From: Sinonovacula constricta
Taxonomy: Eukaryota; Mollusca; Bivalvia; Cardiida; Solecurtidae
Reading direction: 5' to 3'
Assembly (NCBI GenBank): GCA_007844125.1
Contig: CM017560.1
Span: 800,401-864,400, forward strand
DNA: 64,000 bases
The notes under the pieces are model-generated. The model was not told where the DNA came from, did not search any database, and was given only the letters and a program-made list of their open reading frames with translations. Made by a program: the position numbers and the translations under genes. Shown here in pieces: positions 27,001 through 34,300 of this stretch (position 1 is its first letter; every line of letters begins with the position of its first letter).

Positions 27001-30000
27001 CATTTGAAACATGGTATTTTTTTTTTATTTTGAGAGTTTTACAATAAAATTAAATTAAATGATTTTAAACGTTATTTTAACATTGTTGGCGAGGAAGTTC
27101 AATCTATATTTGACCTATTTACGTCAACACGTGACCTTTAAGCCACCTGTGTCACCTTACCTTGTCTCCGGTCCTTCCAGCTTCACCACGTGCTCCGGGC
27201 CTGCCAATCATACCCTGAAAAGTCAATGTCGAATGTGTTAAAGTCATCACTGACTGGTTGTGACAAGAAAATAATCGGTATGTATCATCTAGGGCGTAGG
27301 ATAGGGCATGCGGTTAGAGAAAAGGATTTAATTTGCATGTTTTTTCGGTAACTAAAGTAGGCATTTACTAATTTCAAGACCAGTGCGTAATCGTAAGGTT
27401 TATGCCGGTGGATATTTCGTTGCGATAAAAACATATGTTACTTTGCTTTCGTTGTTGCTGTCTGTTAACACCACCAGACCGGATCTTTTCTACTAGAAAA
27501 CAGCAACACTTAACAAGGCATTCTCAATATGCGAATTCATTATATTTCCTGATTCTTTGTATTTTTGGTTATAGTGTTATAATCATACGCATTATAATTG
27601 CAAGATATACTGGAATGCTCGGAATGATGGTTCTCTTACCAAAAAATACTCCCCAAGACAGTGTCGAACATCTGTTATTGCCTACTACATTAATGTTTCC
27701 TTGCACGCATCTATACATGTACATAGAGATCTTATTCTCAAGAACGGAGCCAATAATGAAATAAAATGGACATGTATGTATGATTAATGTACCATCAGTC
27801 TAGAAGAAAGTCAATTTTTAAGTTCGGGGACGATAAAAAGTATTGAATATAATTTATATAGATTAATATGGAAAAATACGACTTATCAGTTTGTAAAACG
27901 GGAATTGTGAGTTTCGCCTTAAGCAAGGTAGTGATTCAACTAACAAGGCGAGAATTCCCTGTTGGTTAGGGTCCATACTCCCTTGTTATTATAAAACACG
28001 AATCACGAATTTTATGAAAACACATTTATGTATTCACCTTATTTTTATCAAAGTTACACTGTAATATTTCACATTCAAATTGATTTAATGCTACATGCCA
28101 CTTAAAACGTGACTACCTGCACGCATACGTCCAACTGTTTTCTTGCAATGGTAAAGGCAATGCCCGAAATAAATATTTATTGCCATTAAGAATAACAAAC
28201 ACCTTAAAGTTTGAAAAAAAAAATAATTTAATGTCTTATATTTTCTATGACTTACCCATCGTCGGTTATCCCCCGTTACATTTCTCCGCTATGCTGCGTT
28301 ATGTACCCGTGGGACAATTGGCTAGGAAAATCTCGAAGTCATGAATAAATAATGAGGCAGTTTCATTGGTGCCATAAGGAAACCACCATGGATAACTAGC
28401 CAATGAAGTTACGTCTTATATCTAAGGTTCGGTTTACCATTCAAAATGGCGACCTCCATGAGTAAAATGTGCGTTGGTTTCTGTTTTTAGTAAGAAAATC
28501 CCAGTATTACGTCATTGAGATTGAAGAATATTTTATTGTAACATGCGATTTCATTGGAAGAAGATTGGTCTCCCCTGCCTCATGCATATTCATGAAAACA
28601 AGATTTTGCTAGTCAAATTTCCCGCAGTATGTATGGAGTATAACTGAAGAAAGTACTGTGGTTGCCGACGATGTGACTTACCCTGTGTCCCTTTGGTCCG
28701 GGCATTCCAGGCATTCCAGGACGACCAGAGTCTCCCTGTAGAAGAAGGTTTATTCAGGAAATGTTAAATCGGTTATTACAAGAACTAGTGCAGCGCAATA
28801 ACTGGTGGCAACACCGTCAATCGGTTCAAGGTGGAAATTATTCGGAACTAGAATAATATGGTAGTATGAGCGTTTTAAACAATAGCAATCCATGATGCAA
28901 AGTATCATATGTGTCACTGCCATATGACAATGTTAAATGACGTTGTTTTATATCAAACATGAATAGTTTCAAGACGTTCAGATGAAACATTCCTTCATCA
29001 AACGTTAATGCTGAATCCAAGAAATAGCCATAGGTCTGTATGGATTAACGGTTTGGTGGTCAGGGCCAAGAACATAAACAACTGGTCGTAAGTTTACATC
29101 TACGTTTAATAAATGGTAAAAAGTACTTTACTGTTGACTTGTTCACTTACTTAAGATAATTGTGGGGGGCTTTTGTCTTAACAAAATATAACACACCCAA
29201 TTAAAGCATTGAGAGATTGTGAAATGTATGCTTAACTCACTGGTGGTCCTGTTGGTCCCGAGGGGCCGGTCTCTCCGATCAGTCCTTCATCACCCTGAAG
29301 AGATCATTAGTACATAAATGCATGCTTCATATGCATTTACACATAAGTACAAGCAGATTTGAAAGATTTTGCGTTTGGTTTAAATAAAACATCAGTTAAC
29401 AAGGTCACCAATAGGCTGTACAGTGTACTTGTATAAAACAGGAGAATTCTTTATTTTTTCATTATTTCATATTTGATAACTGTATGTATGTATAGCATAT
29501 CTGATAACTCACATCCATTCCAGGGGATCCTGGGGGACCCGGAGAACCACGCTGTCCGGGGTTACCCTAAAATGTAAGAGCACAAACAATATTGTATTAT
29601 AATGCAATGTGTTAAAACGAATATCTCTACACAAATTCAAAACAATTTCTTATAAATTCATGTCAAATCAATATGTTCAAAGATTTGAAGTCCATTTAAA
29701 AAGGTGAGTGGCAATTAAGTTATTAGCGGTTTATAAACAATTGCAGCAAGGGAGTGTTAAGTTTGTCGTTGATAAGCCCGCTTTATTGAATTGTGTATTG
29801 TCCCTGGTGATCTGCTGGAGCAAAGAGTGTACATATTGATATGTATATATTGAGATCAACTCTTTTTGATTACACTCTAGATATACATGAATATGACCCT
29901 TTGTAATTGGGTGTAATTATTATAAAAACATGAATGAAAACGCTGTATTGTTTATAAATAAGGGAAGCATTTGTTTACGTACGTTTTTATCTTTTAAAAG

Positions 30001-30381
30001 ATAATGGTTCTTAAAGCATGATTACTTACGGGCTGGCCAGGTTCTCCTGTCTCTCCGCGGGCTCCGGGAAATCCTTGTGGGCCCTGCGAGCATAAATTTT
30101 GTTGGAAATTAATTCATCACATACCAAGTATATTTTGATTTATATTTTGATTTTAAATTTAGAAGACAAGCCTTAAATAAAATTGTTTAACGCGTACAAT
30201 TTAGTACAAAAGGCAAAGTAACCTAATAAAAATGATGTTCGTGTGCCTTATGCAGCAAACCATTTACACAGCTGATTACGTGACTTAGAACTACTTACGG
30301 GTTGTCCTGGGGGTCCGACTGGTCCTCGTGGTCCGGGCACTCCCTGATAAAATAATGATAAGCAATCAAATTAAGAATTAT

Positions 30382-30432
<51 letters not shown>

Positions 30433-33400
30433 GTCAACAACAACAACAACAACAGCAACAAAAAATCGTTGTCATCGCCACCACCACCACCACTATCATC
30501 ATCATCATCATCATCGACAACAACAACATCGTCGTTATATGCGCAACCAACATCATCATCATTGTTATCATAATCATGATCATTATCATCGTCAGTCCCA
30601 TCATCAGCATCGTCACTTACAGGGCCTGGGGCCGGATGTGGTGGCCATTGGGGTCCTGCTTTAAATGTCTGATCCGCCACAACGCCTTCCTCGGCGTTTC
30701 CCTCCTCCCCGCGTACTGAAACAGAAATAAAAATTATTGTGTGTGTGTGTGATTTTTTCTGTTTGGATACCTTTAACAATGCAATGTTTAGGTCAGTTTG
30801 TTCTAATGATTCAGTTAATGATTCTTCACAAACACAAAGAGATTTCTACTTCTAATCTCATCTAATCTCATCTCGCGTCTTTGCTTTCCTTGTGAAATTT
30901 CCAAACTTTTGTCCGTCTCCAGGGTCTGTGCTTCAGAACACTTCGTCGTGCAATAATTGCCAAGCTAAACAGTTAAGTAATACATTTTTTCATAAAACAA
31001 ACGCATGTTTACTTAATAAATCAAATTTTTGACGGATCTTGTACCATCTGCAGTCGAATTTGTTTGGAGGTTAAATATACCCTTGCAGTAAACAATTAGT
31101 GGGTTGCTCTGTAATTGTCTGTAACTGTCTGTTCTGAAAGATACGTTATGAATTTAGATCAAATCAATATTGCACACAAATGTACATATGGGACTTGTAC
31201 ATCTTTGTATAAGGCTTAGATTTGCTTTCATTTTATTGCAATATAATATTGATGTTTATTCACTTAAAAACAGCATATCTTGCCACAAAGAGTAGTCCCT
31301 GCAATATGTTCTTGAGTTAAGAAATACACTACCTTATAAACAGAAACGCCAACAACACAACTGTTTTCAAGAATTATTTCATGCGTAATAGACATACATA
31401 CTTGGAATATATAAATTTGTGTTTGATGATGACGATTTATGTTGTTTTAGGTTTTAGGTCTCCTGTTGGTGTTGTTAATATTAATTTTGATAATGTTTGC
31501 TAATAACGATGATAGTTATGGAGATGGAGATGATGATATGAATGGAGCAGGTCACAAAAACGGGGATAAGGATGAAGAAAAGAAGGGATGTAGAGCTTTA
31601 GATATCAATAAGGATTGTTAATGTAGATGTCAACCATAAGGTGAAGAAACAAGGGATGAAAAGCCATGAAGATAAAGACAGTTGGAAGATGTTAGTTAAC
31701 ACACAGTGAGAGTACATCAGTTTGTTAGATACCTACTTAGCTACTCTAGTTGCCAAAATGTTAAATCGTTCATCGACCCCTTATTAAAGATGCGCCATCT
31801 TTTGTGGCTTTGAAATCGCCAGTTTATATGCTTTAGATAAATAATCGATATTTCTTAGAGAAAATCTCTCCAAGAAATATACTGCGTTTAAGGTTCGGAC
31901 AATTTAATTCACTAGAATTCCAAAAGCAGTGGAATTTTAATTTAGGCATCAAACGATAGATTTAACATCTTCAATCAGGCGTCTAGAGCAACAAGTAAAC
32001 ATATCTTGAAGGTCACATGGTGTTAACTTTCTTCTTTTTTACTTTCAGACATTTCTAACACACGTTAACTTAGACTTAAGTAAAGATACAAAATATTGCA
32101 AAATTGCCTGGGTTAGTTGTTAAAAGATTTATTTTAATGACATTTTAGTCAGACTCAACGCTTTTTCTGAAATAATATTTCTATTTTTTTCCCATTAAGG
32201 TAAAATTTCAGGTAAAATTAGACGAACTGGTGTCGTATTGTATAACTATCATGTGACCTCCACGCATAATTATTCTGATGTACCCTCACCTGGGTCAGAC
32301 TGTATCTGGTTTTTGCAGACGGGGCAGCATTCCCCAAACGGAACAATGATGTCGGTGGGGTCACAGTCAAACTTATAGCTGCATTCATTCTCCGTATCTC
32401 GGCACTGCGCCTTGCCACCAACACAGAAGCACTTGTAGCAAGGCTTATTGATGTCCGGGACGTAGAAGCCGTTCTCTCGCATGCGTTTACACCTTGCGTC
32501 ATCTAATGGTATGGACAAAAATCACAATGTGTGTTGGTGCTTAGTTCTTTAAAAAACACCATTAAACTACTGAAAGTTGGCCATTTTATAGCAACATAGT
32601 AAGTATGCCGGTTCTTTTTTGTTATGTTTAGATCCATATGTTTTTGTAATGGGATAGGACATAAAGTGAACATAAAGTGAAAAAAAGGCATTTTAACCTT
32701 TTTATATTTATAAAAATTAAATATTTATTCCACATTTTCTTAAATATTCATAATAAATTTTTAATCAGCGCGTTTAAACCATTGCATAGGCATTTTCTTT
32801 GTGGCTTTGTTGTTGTTGTTGTTTTACATTGAGAAGGGAGATAACTGTTATTGCAACGTGGCTTACACATCACACTTCCCTTCGTCTGCTTCCAAAATAA
32901 AATGTTTCCATCAGATGTTAAATCAGTGTAACTCTGTCAAATGTTTTTTTAACACAACATGTTGTAATGCGACACACAAGTCACTGGCAGCAGAAGTCTT
33001 ATCAAAATAATAAGTTTTCAGTTTGAGGAACACAAACGAACTAAGATTTGAAAATAAACCAAGTTTCACGAACGAACATGTCACAATAATATTATTAATA
33101 ACAAATTTTCAAGAGACTTTACACTTTTTAGCTTAACTGTTGCGTTGTGTACATAGATTGTTAATAAACATGCAAATATCTCAAACGGTTTTAATCATTA
33201 GAAAATGATGAAACTATAATTTATTTAATATGTCCATGCAATTTTAAATAAACATTTATTTTGCGCTTTTTATATAGCCATAAATATATAATTATGTATG
33301 TTGACAGTGTCATTCTACGTATGTCGTTTCCCTTTCATCGATAATAAAATCTGGGTTTCTTCGCCTTTTAAAACTGCATAAGAACATGAAATCATGCAAT

Positions 33401-34120
33401 TTTGCATTCTACAAACAACAATGCTTACTGTTTGGTTATGTTTTTATCTTTTGCATGCGCTCTAATGCATAATTTACATGTATTGTTTCAACAACAGTCG
33501 TAAAATATAAACGATGGTGTTTTTGAATGACGCCTTCCTTACTGAAGATACAGACCGTCTTAAAATACCTGTTGTTGAATGTAACGGCGGTTTGTTCTGG
33601 AGAACTAAGGCCCGCACGAACTTCCGTCCAATTTCCTCTTCTTTAGAAGTTAAATATAGTAAAACAGTTATCGTGATTAACACAGCTTCTGTGTTAAATA
33701 CACATGTCTGCTTAAAAAGTTCTGCACGTATAGATAGAGCGGGTTACGTGCGAGAGTGATTGGCCATTGGCAGTGTTGAGCAGTTAAATTGTTTAGCAAT
33801 CACGAAAGCCAATGATACAAAGCTTATAATTACACTAATTGTTTAAAACACATGTCTACGGTTAAAAGCTTATGATTTGTATTCTTTTTATTGTGATCAA
33901 TTCTTATGCTTTTATTTCTGTCATTGAACTTTTTGTTTTTAAAGTTACTTAAGGTTTTATTTAAGTAATCTGTTGAACGACATATGAAGCAAACGATGTT
34001 ATACAAATATTATAACAGTCAATTAAAAATGTTATATTTACCTCCTTGTACCTGGGTCATTCCATATCCAATTAGTGCACAGAGGCACAAAAATGCCATC
34101 TGCATCGATACCGATGCCAT
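6311..34120 (-). CDS. Fibrillar procollagen alpha chain (complete gene, 43 coding exons)
   Basis: Encodes a secreted clade-A/B-like fibrillar procollagen that would trimerise through its C-propeptide and assemble into extracellular fibrils. Order seen: signal peptide (1-26), VWC with 10 Cys (exon 2), acidic linker and N-telopeptide (exon 3), helix of 1012 residues in exons 4-37, C-telopeptide (exon 38), COLF1 domain (exons 38-43), stop TAA. Total is about 1403 aa if one missing base in exon 40 is allowed for. Every intron has GT..AG ends. Helix exons all begin with a Gly codon, are phase 0, and are multiples of 9 bp except exon 23. Vertebrate fibrillar helices have 1014 residues, so the length is nearly canonical. 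Cross-link lysines align with vertebrate positions. Because all helix introns are phase 0, a missed small exon cannot be excluded, but the near-1014 length argues against it. The exact orthology group is not determined. Confidence 0.95.
6919..7125 (-). CDS. Collagen exon 42: C-propeptide
   Basis: 207 bp, 69 codons from [14 protein letters not shown] to LENSCK. Contains the sixth and seventh conserved cysteines (TFKC, NSC; compare TYHC and DGC in vertebrates). Donor GTAGAT, acceptor TGCAG. Confidence 0.92.
7415..7498 (-). CDS. Collagen exon 41: C-propeptide
   Basis: 84 bp, 28 codons from FEKKRWYD to EEMNEG, phase 0 on both sides. The WF and acidic pattern fits the middle of COLF1. Acceptor TACAG, donor GTAAGT. 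Confidence 0.88.
7795..7897 (-). CDS. Collagen exon 40: C-propeptide, apparent 1-base deletion
   Basis: 103 bp. The 5' part reads [11 protein letters not shown] and the 3' part [16 protein letters not shown] in a different frame; one base is missing near 7861-7875. With one base added the exon joins phase 1 to phase 0 and matches COLF1 on both sides. Cysteines 4 and 5 of the vertebrate set are present (VYC, ETC). Most likely an assembly or sequencing error, alternatively a null allele. The break is in the region of the calcium-binding loop. Confidence 0.82.
8844..8870 (-). other. Candidate 27-bp cassette exon in collagen intron 39
   Basis: A 27-bp block with a TTTATAG acceptor and GTAACA donor. 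It would insert in frame between exons 39 and 40, adding GQSARRGSE. The unspliced reading frame DNPPVEGQK looks more protein-like but does not fit the intron phases. Skipping it gives the better COLF1 match. Confidence 0.2.
9294..9432 (-). CDS. Collagen exon 39: C-propeptide start (COLF1)
   Basis: 139 bp, starts [15 protein letters not shown] and ends in phase 1. Contains GRSC, aligned with the first conserved cysteine (ARTC) of COLF1. The position of the second conserved cysteine (LKLC in vertebrates) has no Cys. Acceptor CTAG, donor GTACGC. Confidence 0.88.
10420..10990. repeat. 56-bp minisatellite in collagen intron 38
   Basis: About ten units of 56 bp. Each unit is two diverged ~28-bp halves, one with CGTTGTCCACATGGCTATAA and one with ATGTTGTCTATATGACTATA. 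The left edge decays into single halves. Confidence 0.92.
11028..11132 (-). CDS. Collagen exon 38: C-telopeptide and C-proteinase site
   Basis: 35 codons beginning AYAPMMQ. Lysine 16 (SFQKG) falls exactly at the position of the vertebrate C-telopeptide cross-link lysine (16C). [11 protein letters not shown] resembles YYRA|DD, the BMP1/tolloid cleavage site; cutting there is inference. Acceptor CCAG, donor GTACGG. Confidence 0.9.
11719..11763 (-). CDS. Collagen exon 37: helix residues 998-1012 (C-end of helix)
   Basis: 45 bp, [15 protein letters not shown]. The run of GPP triplets is the helix nucleation end typical of fibrillar collagens. Donor GTAAGT. Confidence 0.92.
12026..12061 (-). CDS. 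Collagen exon 36: helix residues 986-997
   Basis: 36 bp, [12 protein letters not shown], flanked by CTAG acceptor and GTAAGC donor. Shortest exon of the gene. Confidence 0.87.
12545..12616 (-). CDS. Collagen exon 35: helix residues 962-985
   Basis: 72 bp, eight triplets from GPAGSRG to GLV, donor GTGGGT. With exon 36 it adds to 108 bp, so the pair looks like one ancestral 108-bp exon split by an intron. Confidence 0.85.
12752..12786. repeat. (AT)n microsatellite in collagen intron 34
   Basis: About 17 AT dinucleotides. Confidence 0.95.
12983..13036 (-). CDS. Collagen exon 34: helix residues 944-961
   Basis: 54 bp, [18 protein letters not shown]. Donor GTAACG, acceptor TAAG. Confidence 0.9.
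13355..13462 (-). CDS. Collagen exon 33: helix residues 908-943, second cross-link lysine
   Basis: 108 bp, twelve triplets from GAPGANG to GPP. Lysine 928 in GDKGWPG lies 84 residues before the helix end, the same spacing as vertebrate K930, but the usual KGHR context is KGWP here. Confidence 0.9.
13883..13936 (-). CDS. Collagen exon 32: helix residues 890-907
   Basis: 54 bp, [18 protein letters not shown]. Donor GTAAGT, acceptor CCAG. Confidence 0.9.
14188..14241 (-). CDS. Collagen exon 31: helix residues 872-889
   Basis: 54 bp, [18 protein letters not shown]. Donor GTATGT. Confidence 0.9.
14642..14749 (-). CDS. Collagen exon 30: helix residues 836-871
   Basis: 108 bp, twelve triplets from GLPGQDG to GPQ. 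Acceptor ATAG, donor GTAAAC. Confidence 0.9.
15129..15236 (-). CDS. Collagen exon 29: helix residues 800-835
   Basis: 108 bp, twelve triplets from GTPGEQG to GNT. Acceptor AAAG (purine at -3), donor GTGAGG. Confidence 0.9.
15660..15767 (-). CDS. Collagen exon 28: helix residues 764-799
   Basis: 108 bp, twelve triplets from GVSGPQG to GEP. Donor GTATGT. Confidence 0.9.
16273..16380 (-). CDS. Collagen exon 27: helix residues 728-763
   Basis: 108 bp, twelve triplets from GERGEVG to GPP. A MITE lies in the intron just upstream on the transcript. Donor GTAACT. Confidence 0.9.
16454..16960 (+). mobile_element. MITE-like element, family A, copy 2
   Basis: Bounded by inverted ends AAAGTGGGTTGTCCGACAG and CAGTCGGATTCCACCTTT, about 507 bp, no coding capacity. 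Contains TAGATATCGACGTCAT and GTGGTCACGTGG, shared with the other copies. Sits in collagen intron 26. Confidence 0.8.
17017..17178 (-). CDS. Collagen exon 26: helix residues 674-727
   Basis: 162 bp, eighteen triplets from GLPGLEG to GPQ. A 162-bp exon (3 x 54) also occurs in vertebrate fibrillar collagen genes. Donor GTAACT. Confidence 0.9.
17591..17644 (-). CDS. Collagen exon 25: helix residues 656-673
   Basis: 54 bp, [18 protein letters not shown]. Acceptor TTTAG, donor GTGAGT. Confidence 0.9.
17894..17947 (-). CDS. Collagen exon 24: helix residues 638-655
   Basis: 54 bp, [19 protein letters not shown] long (GAT)n array on the transcript strand begins about 30 bp upstream of its acceptor. 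Confidence 0.9.
17967..18126. repeat. (ATC)n microsatellite in collagen intron 23
   Basis: Near-pure ATC trinucleotide repeat, GAT on the transcript strand, starting about 20-30 bp from the exon 24 acceptor. Confidence 0.95.
18247..18465 (-). CDS. Collagen exon 23: helix residues 565-637 with a 7-residue break
   Basis: 219 bp (73 codons). Ten triplets (GFT to GPM), then SIIKPEK, then twelve triplets (GDR to GPS). It is the only helix exon not a multiple of 9 bp. Both flanks are in perfect Gly-X-Y register and there is no stop or splice signal at the break, so it looks real rather than mis-spliced. Acceptor TTAG, donor GTATGT. Confidence 0.9.
18833..18940 (-). CDS. Collagen exon 22: helix residues 529-564 with GLPGER
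   Basis: 108 bp, twelve triplets. Contains GLPGER at helix residues 547-552, which matches the GLOGER class of integrin-binding motif if the proline is hydroxylated. Donor GTACGT, acceptor ACAG. Confidence 0.9.
19636..19734 (-). CDS. Collagen exon 21: helix residues 496-528
   Basis: 99 bp, eleven triplets from [10 protein letters not shown] to GAP. Acceptor CTAG, donor GTAAGT. Confidence 0.9.
20163..20279 (-). repeat. Tandem duplication covering the exon 20 splice donor
   Basis: Two copies of about 51 bp, 65 bp apart (20163-20213 and 20228-20279). Both include the last exon bases and the GTGCGT donor. The downstream copy is a decoy donor. Confidence 0.85.
20270..20368 (-). CDS. Collagen exon 20: helix residues 463-495
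   Basis: 99 bp, eleven triplets from GPMGPPG to GER. Its donor GTGCGT and last exon bases are duplicated 65 bp downstream in the intron. Confidence 0.9.
20760..20813 (-). CDS. Collagen exon 19: helix residues 445-462
   Basis: 54 bp, from GPSGEAG to GQG. The last triplet has Gly in the Y position, set by the GGT|GTAGGT donor. An A/C-rich low-complexity tract lies just upstream of its acceptor on the transcript. Confidence 0.87.
20885..21030. repeat. T/G low-complexity tract in collagen intron 18
   Basis: Long run of TTG and T-rich sequence on the plus strand, A/C-rich on the transcript. Confidence 0.93.
21230..21337 (-). CDS. Collagen exon 18: helix residues 409-444
   Basis: 108 bp, twelve triplets from GMGGRPG to GPS. 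Acceptor TTCAG, donor GTAAGT. Confidence 0.9.
21758..21856 (-). CDS. Collagen exon 17: helix residues 376-408
   Basis: 99 bp, eleven triplets from GPAGESG to GDQ. The donor GTATAA departs from consensus at +5. Confidence 0.88.
22235..22288 (-). CDS. Collagen exon 16: helix residues 358-375
   Basis: 54 bp, six triplets from GVTGSPG to GPP. Acceptor TTCAG, donor GTAAGT. Confidence 0.9.
22609..22653 (-). CDS. Collagen exon 15: helix residues 343-357
   Basis: 45 bp, [15 protein letters not shown]. Acceptor CCAG, donor GTATGT. Confidence 0.9.
22818..22885. repeat. Short tandem repeat, ~21-23 bp unit
   Basis: Three copies of a unit like TACCGCGAGACACCGGGTT, unusually CpG-rich for this AT-rich intron (between exons 15 and 14). 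Confidence 0.8.
23267..23374 (-). CDS. Collagen exon 14: helix residues 307-342
   Basis: 108 bp, twelve triplets from GTPGPQG to GEP, charged in its second half ([13 protein letters not shown]). Acceptor GTAG, donor GTAAGT. Confidence 0.9.
23480..24955. repeat. 50-bp minisatellite in collagen intron 13
   Basis: About 29 units of exactly 50 bp, core ACTATATACCACCTGTCGGT and CAAGGCTAACCATACAACAA. Edge copies are the most diverged. It fills most of the intron between exons 14 and 13. Confidence 0.95.
25006..25059 (-). CDS. Collagen exon 13: helix residues 289-306
   Basis: 54 bp, six triplets from GPNGQQG to GDP. Its downstream intron contains the 50-bp minisatellite starting about 50 bp past the donor. 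Confidence 0.9.
25321..25510 (+). repeat. tRNA-derived SINE-like element in collagen intron 12
   Basis: Carries an A-box-like TAGCCGAATGCTAG and a B-box-like GAGTTCGAGTTCC about 50 bp later, in the order and spacing of a pol III promoter. Element ends are not defined. Confidence 0.5.
25666..25773 (-). CDS. Collagen exon 12: helix residues 253-288
   Basis: 108 bp, twelve triplets from GKDGFPG to GDR, including [13 protein letters not shown]. Acceptor CACAG, donor GTGAGT. Confidence 0.9.
26021..26362 (-). CDS. Collagen exon 11: helix residues 139-252 (342-bp exon)
   Basis: 342 bp encoding 38 unbroken Gly-X-Y triplets from GLPGVDG to GAKGEQ. Far longer than the 45-162 bp helix exons usual in fibrillar collagens, so several ancestral exons appear fused here. 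Acceptor ATAG, donor GTAAGC. Confidence 0.92.
26740..26838 (-). CDS. Collagen exon 10: helix residues 106-138
   Basis: 99 bp, eleven triplets from GDAGPIG to GPS. Donor GTATGT, acceptor CACAG. Confidence 0.9.
27161..27214 (-). CDS. Collagen exon 9: helix residues 88-105
   Basis: 54 bp, six triplets from GMIGRPG to GDK. Followed on the transcript by exon 10 after a short intron, and preceded by a 1.5-kb intron in which I see no further exon. Confidence 0.9.
28682..28735 (-). CDS. Collagen exon 8: helix residues 70-87, KGHR cross-link site
   Basis: 54 bp. Ends GPKGHR, the conserved helical cross-linking lysine context (K87 in vertebrate type I, K84 here). Acceptor TACAG, donor GTAAGT. Confidence 0.92.
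29241..29294 (-). CDS. Collagen exon 7: helix residues 52-69
   Basis: 54 bp, six triplets from GDEGLIG to GPTGPP. Acceptor TTCAG, donor GTGAGT. Confidence 0.9.
29513..29566 (-). CDS. Collagen exon 6: helix residues 34-51
   Basis: 54 bp, six Gly-X-Y triplets from GNPGQRG to GMD. Acceptor TTTTAG, donor GTGAGT. Confidence 0.9.
30030..30083 (-). CDS. Collagen exon 5: helix residues 16-33
   Basis: 54 bp. Starts GPQGFPG, close to the conserved GPQGFQG near the N-end of vertebrate fibrillar helices. Donor GTAAGT, acceptor GCAG. Confidence 0.9.
30299..30343 (-). CDS. Collagen exon 4: helix residues 1-15
   Basis: 45 bp, starts the uninterrupted Gly-X-Y helix with [10 protein letters not shown]. Matches the position of the first helix exon of vertebrate fibrillar collagens. 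An (ATC)n array lies about 37 bp upstream of its acceptor. Confidence 0.9.
30381..30600. repeat. (ATC)n/(CAA)n compound microsatellite in collagen intron 3
   Basis: ATC repeats 30381-30431, then CAA and CCA/TCA runs to about 30600, filling nearly all of the short intron between exons 3 and 4. Confidence 0.93.
30621..30715 (-). CDS. Collagen exon 3: acidic N-propeptide linker and N-telopeptide
   Basis: Thirty-two residues starting [21 protein letters not shown] and ending PHPAPGP, non-helical. It has no minor triple helix, unlike vertebrate types I-III. The QTFKAG stretch resembles an N-telopeptide with a cross-link lysine, and cleavage before Gln (VVAD|QTF) is a plausible N-proteinase site (inference). 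Acceptor TTTCAG|TA, donor CCT|GTAAGT. Confidence 0.85.
32290..32502 (-). CDS. Collagen exon 2: von Willebrand factor type C domain
   Basis: Seventy-one codons, phase 1 to phase 1. Ten cysteines occur in the VWC order, including the KCFC and ECCPVC signatures (CxxCxC and CCxxC). VWC domains in N-propeptides of collagens I, II and III bind BMP/TGF-beta ligands in vertebrates; the same role here is inference. The acceptor is TTAG|AT and the donor is CCAG|GTGAGG. Confidence 0.93.
32713..32865 (+). repeat. Dispersed repeat B, copy 1 (collagen intron 1)
   Basis: Matches 37950-38110 in inverted orientation: TATTTATTCCACATTTTCTT, GGCATTTTCTTTGTGGCTTT, a GTT run, then AAGGGAGATAACTG. The last motif recurs in mollusc repeats as I remember them. 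Confidence 0.8.
34042..34120 (-). CDS. Collagen exon 1: start codon and signal peptide
   Basis: Begins [20 protein letters not shown] and runs to MTQVQG, with a hydrophobic core FLCLCALIG typical of a signal peptide. The donor is G|GTAAAT (phase 1). The ATG at 34120 is the only Met that gives a signal peptide in frame with the VWC exon; internal Mets at residues 6 and 8 are less likely alternatives. No clear TATA box is visible just upstream. Confidence 0.85.
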
Positions 34121-34164
34121 GTTATTGGGCTATACGAGTGTATCCCTACTGCATTTAACACTGG

Positions 34165-34300
34165 GGCAGGTGTCGAACTTGAAACCTCTAAGGGCCGCCT
34201 CGGGATGCGTATGCCCCGAGTTCGAGCCTGGCTATACTAGGAGAGTCCGTGCTGCTTCTTTAGCAACAACGGTTTCCTAGCTAGATGAAACGGGTGATTT
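34165..34300 (+). repeat. Possible tRNA-like/SINE fragment upstream of the collagen start
   Basis: CCGAGTTCGAGCCTGG resembles a pol III B box. It lies 90 bp upstream of the collagen ATG. CTCGGG...CCCGAG can also form a hairpin. Weak call. Confidence 0.3.
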
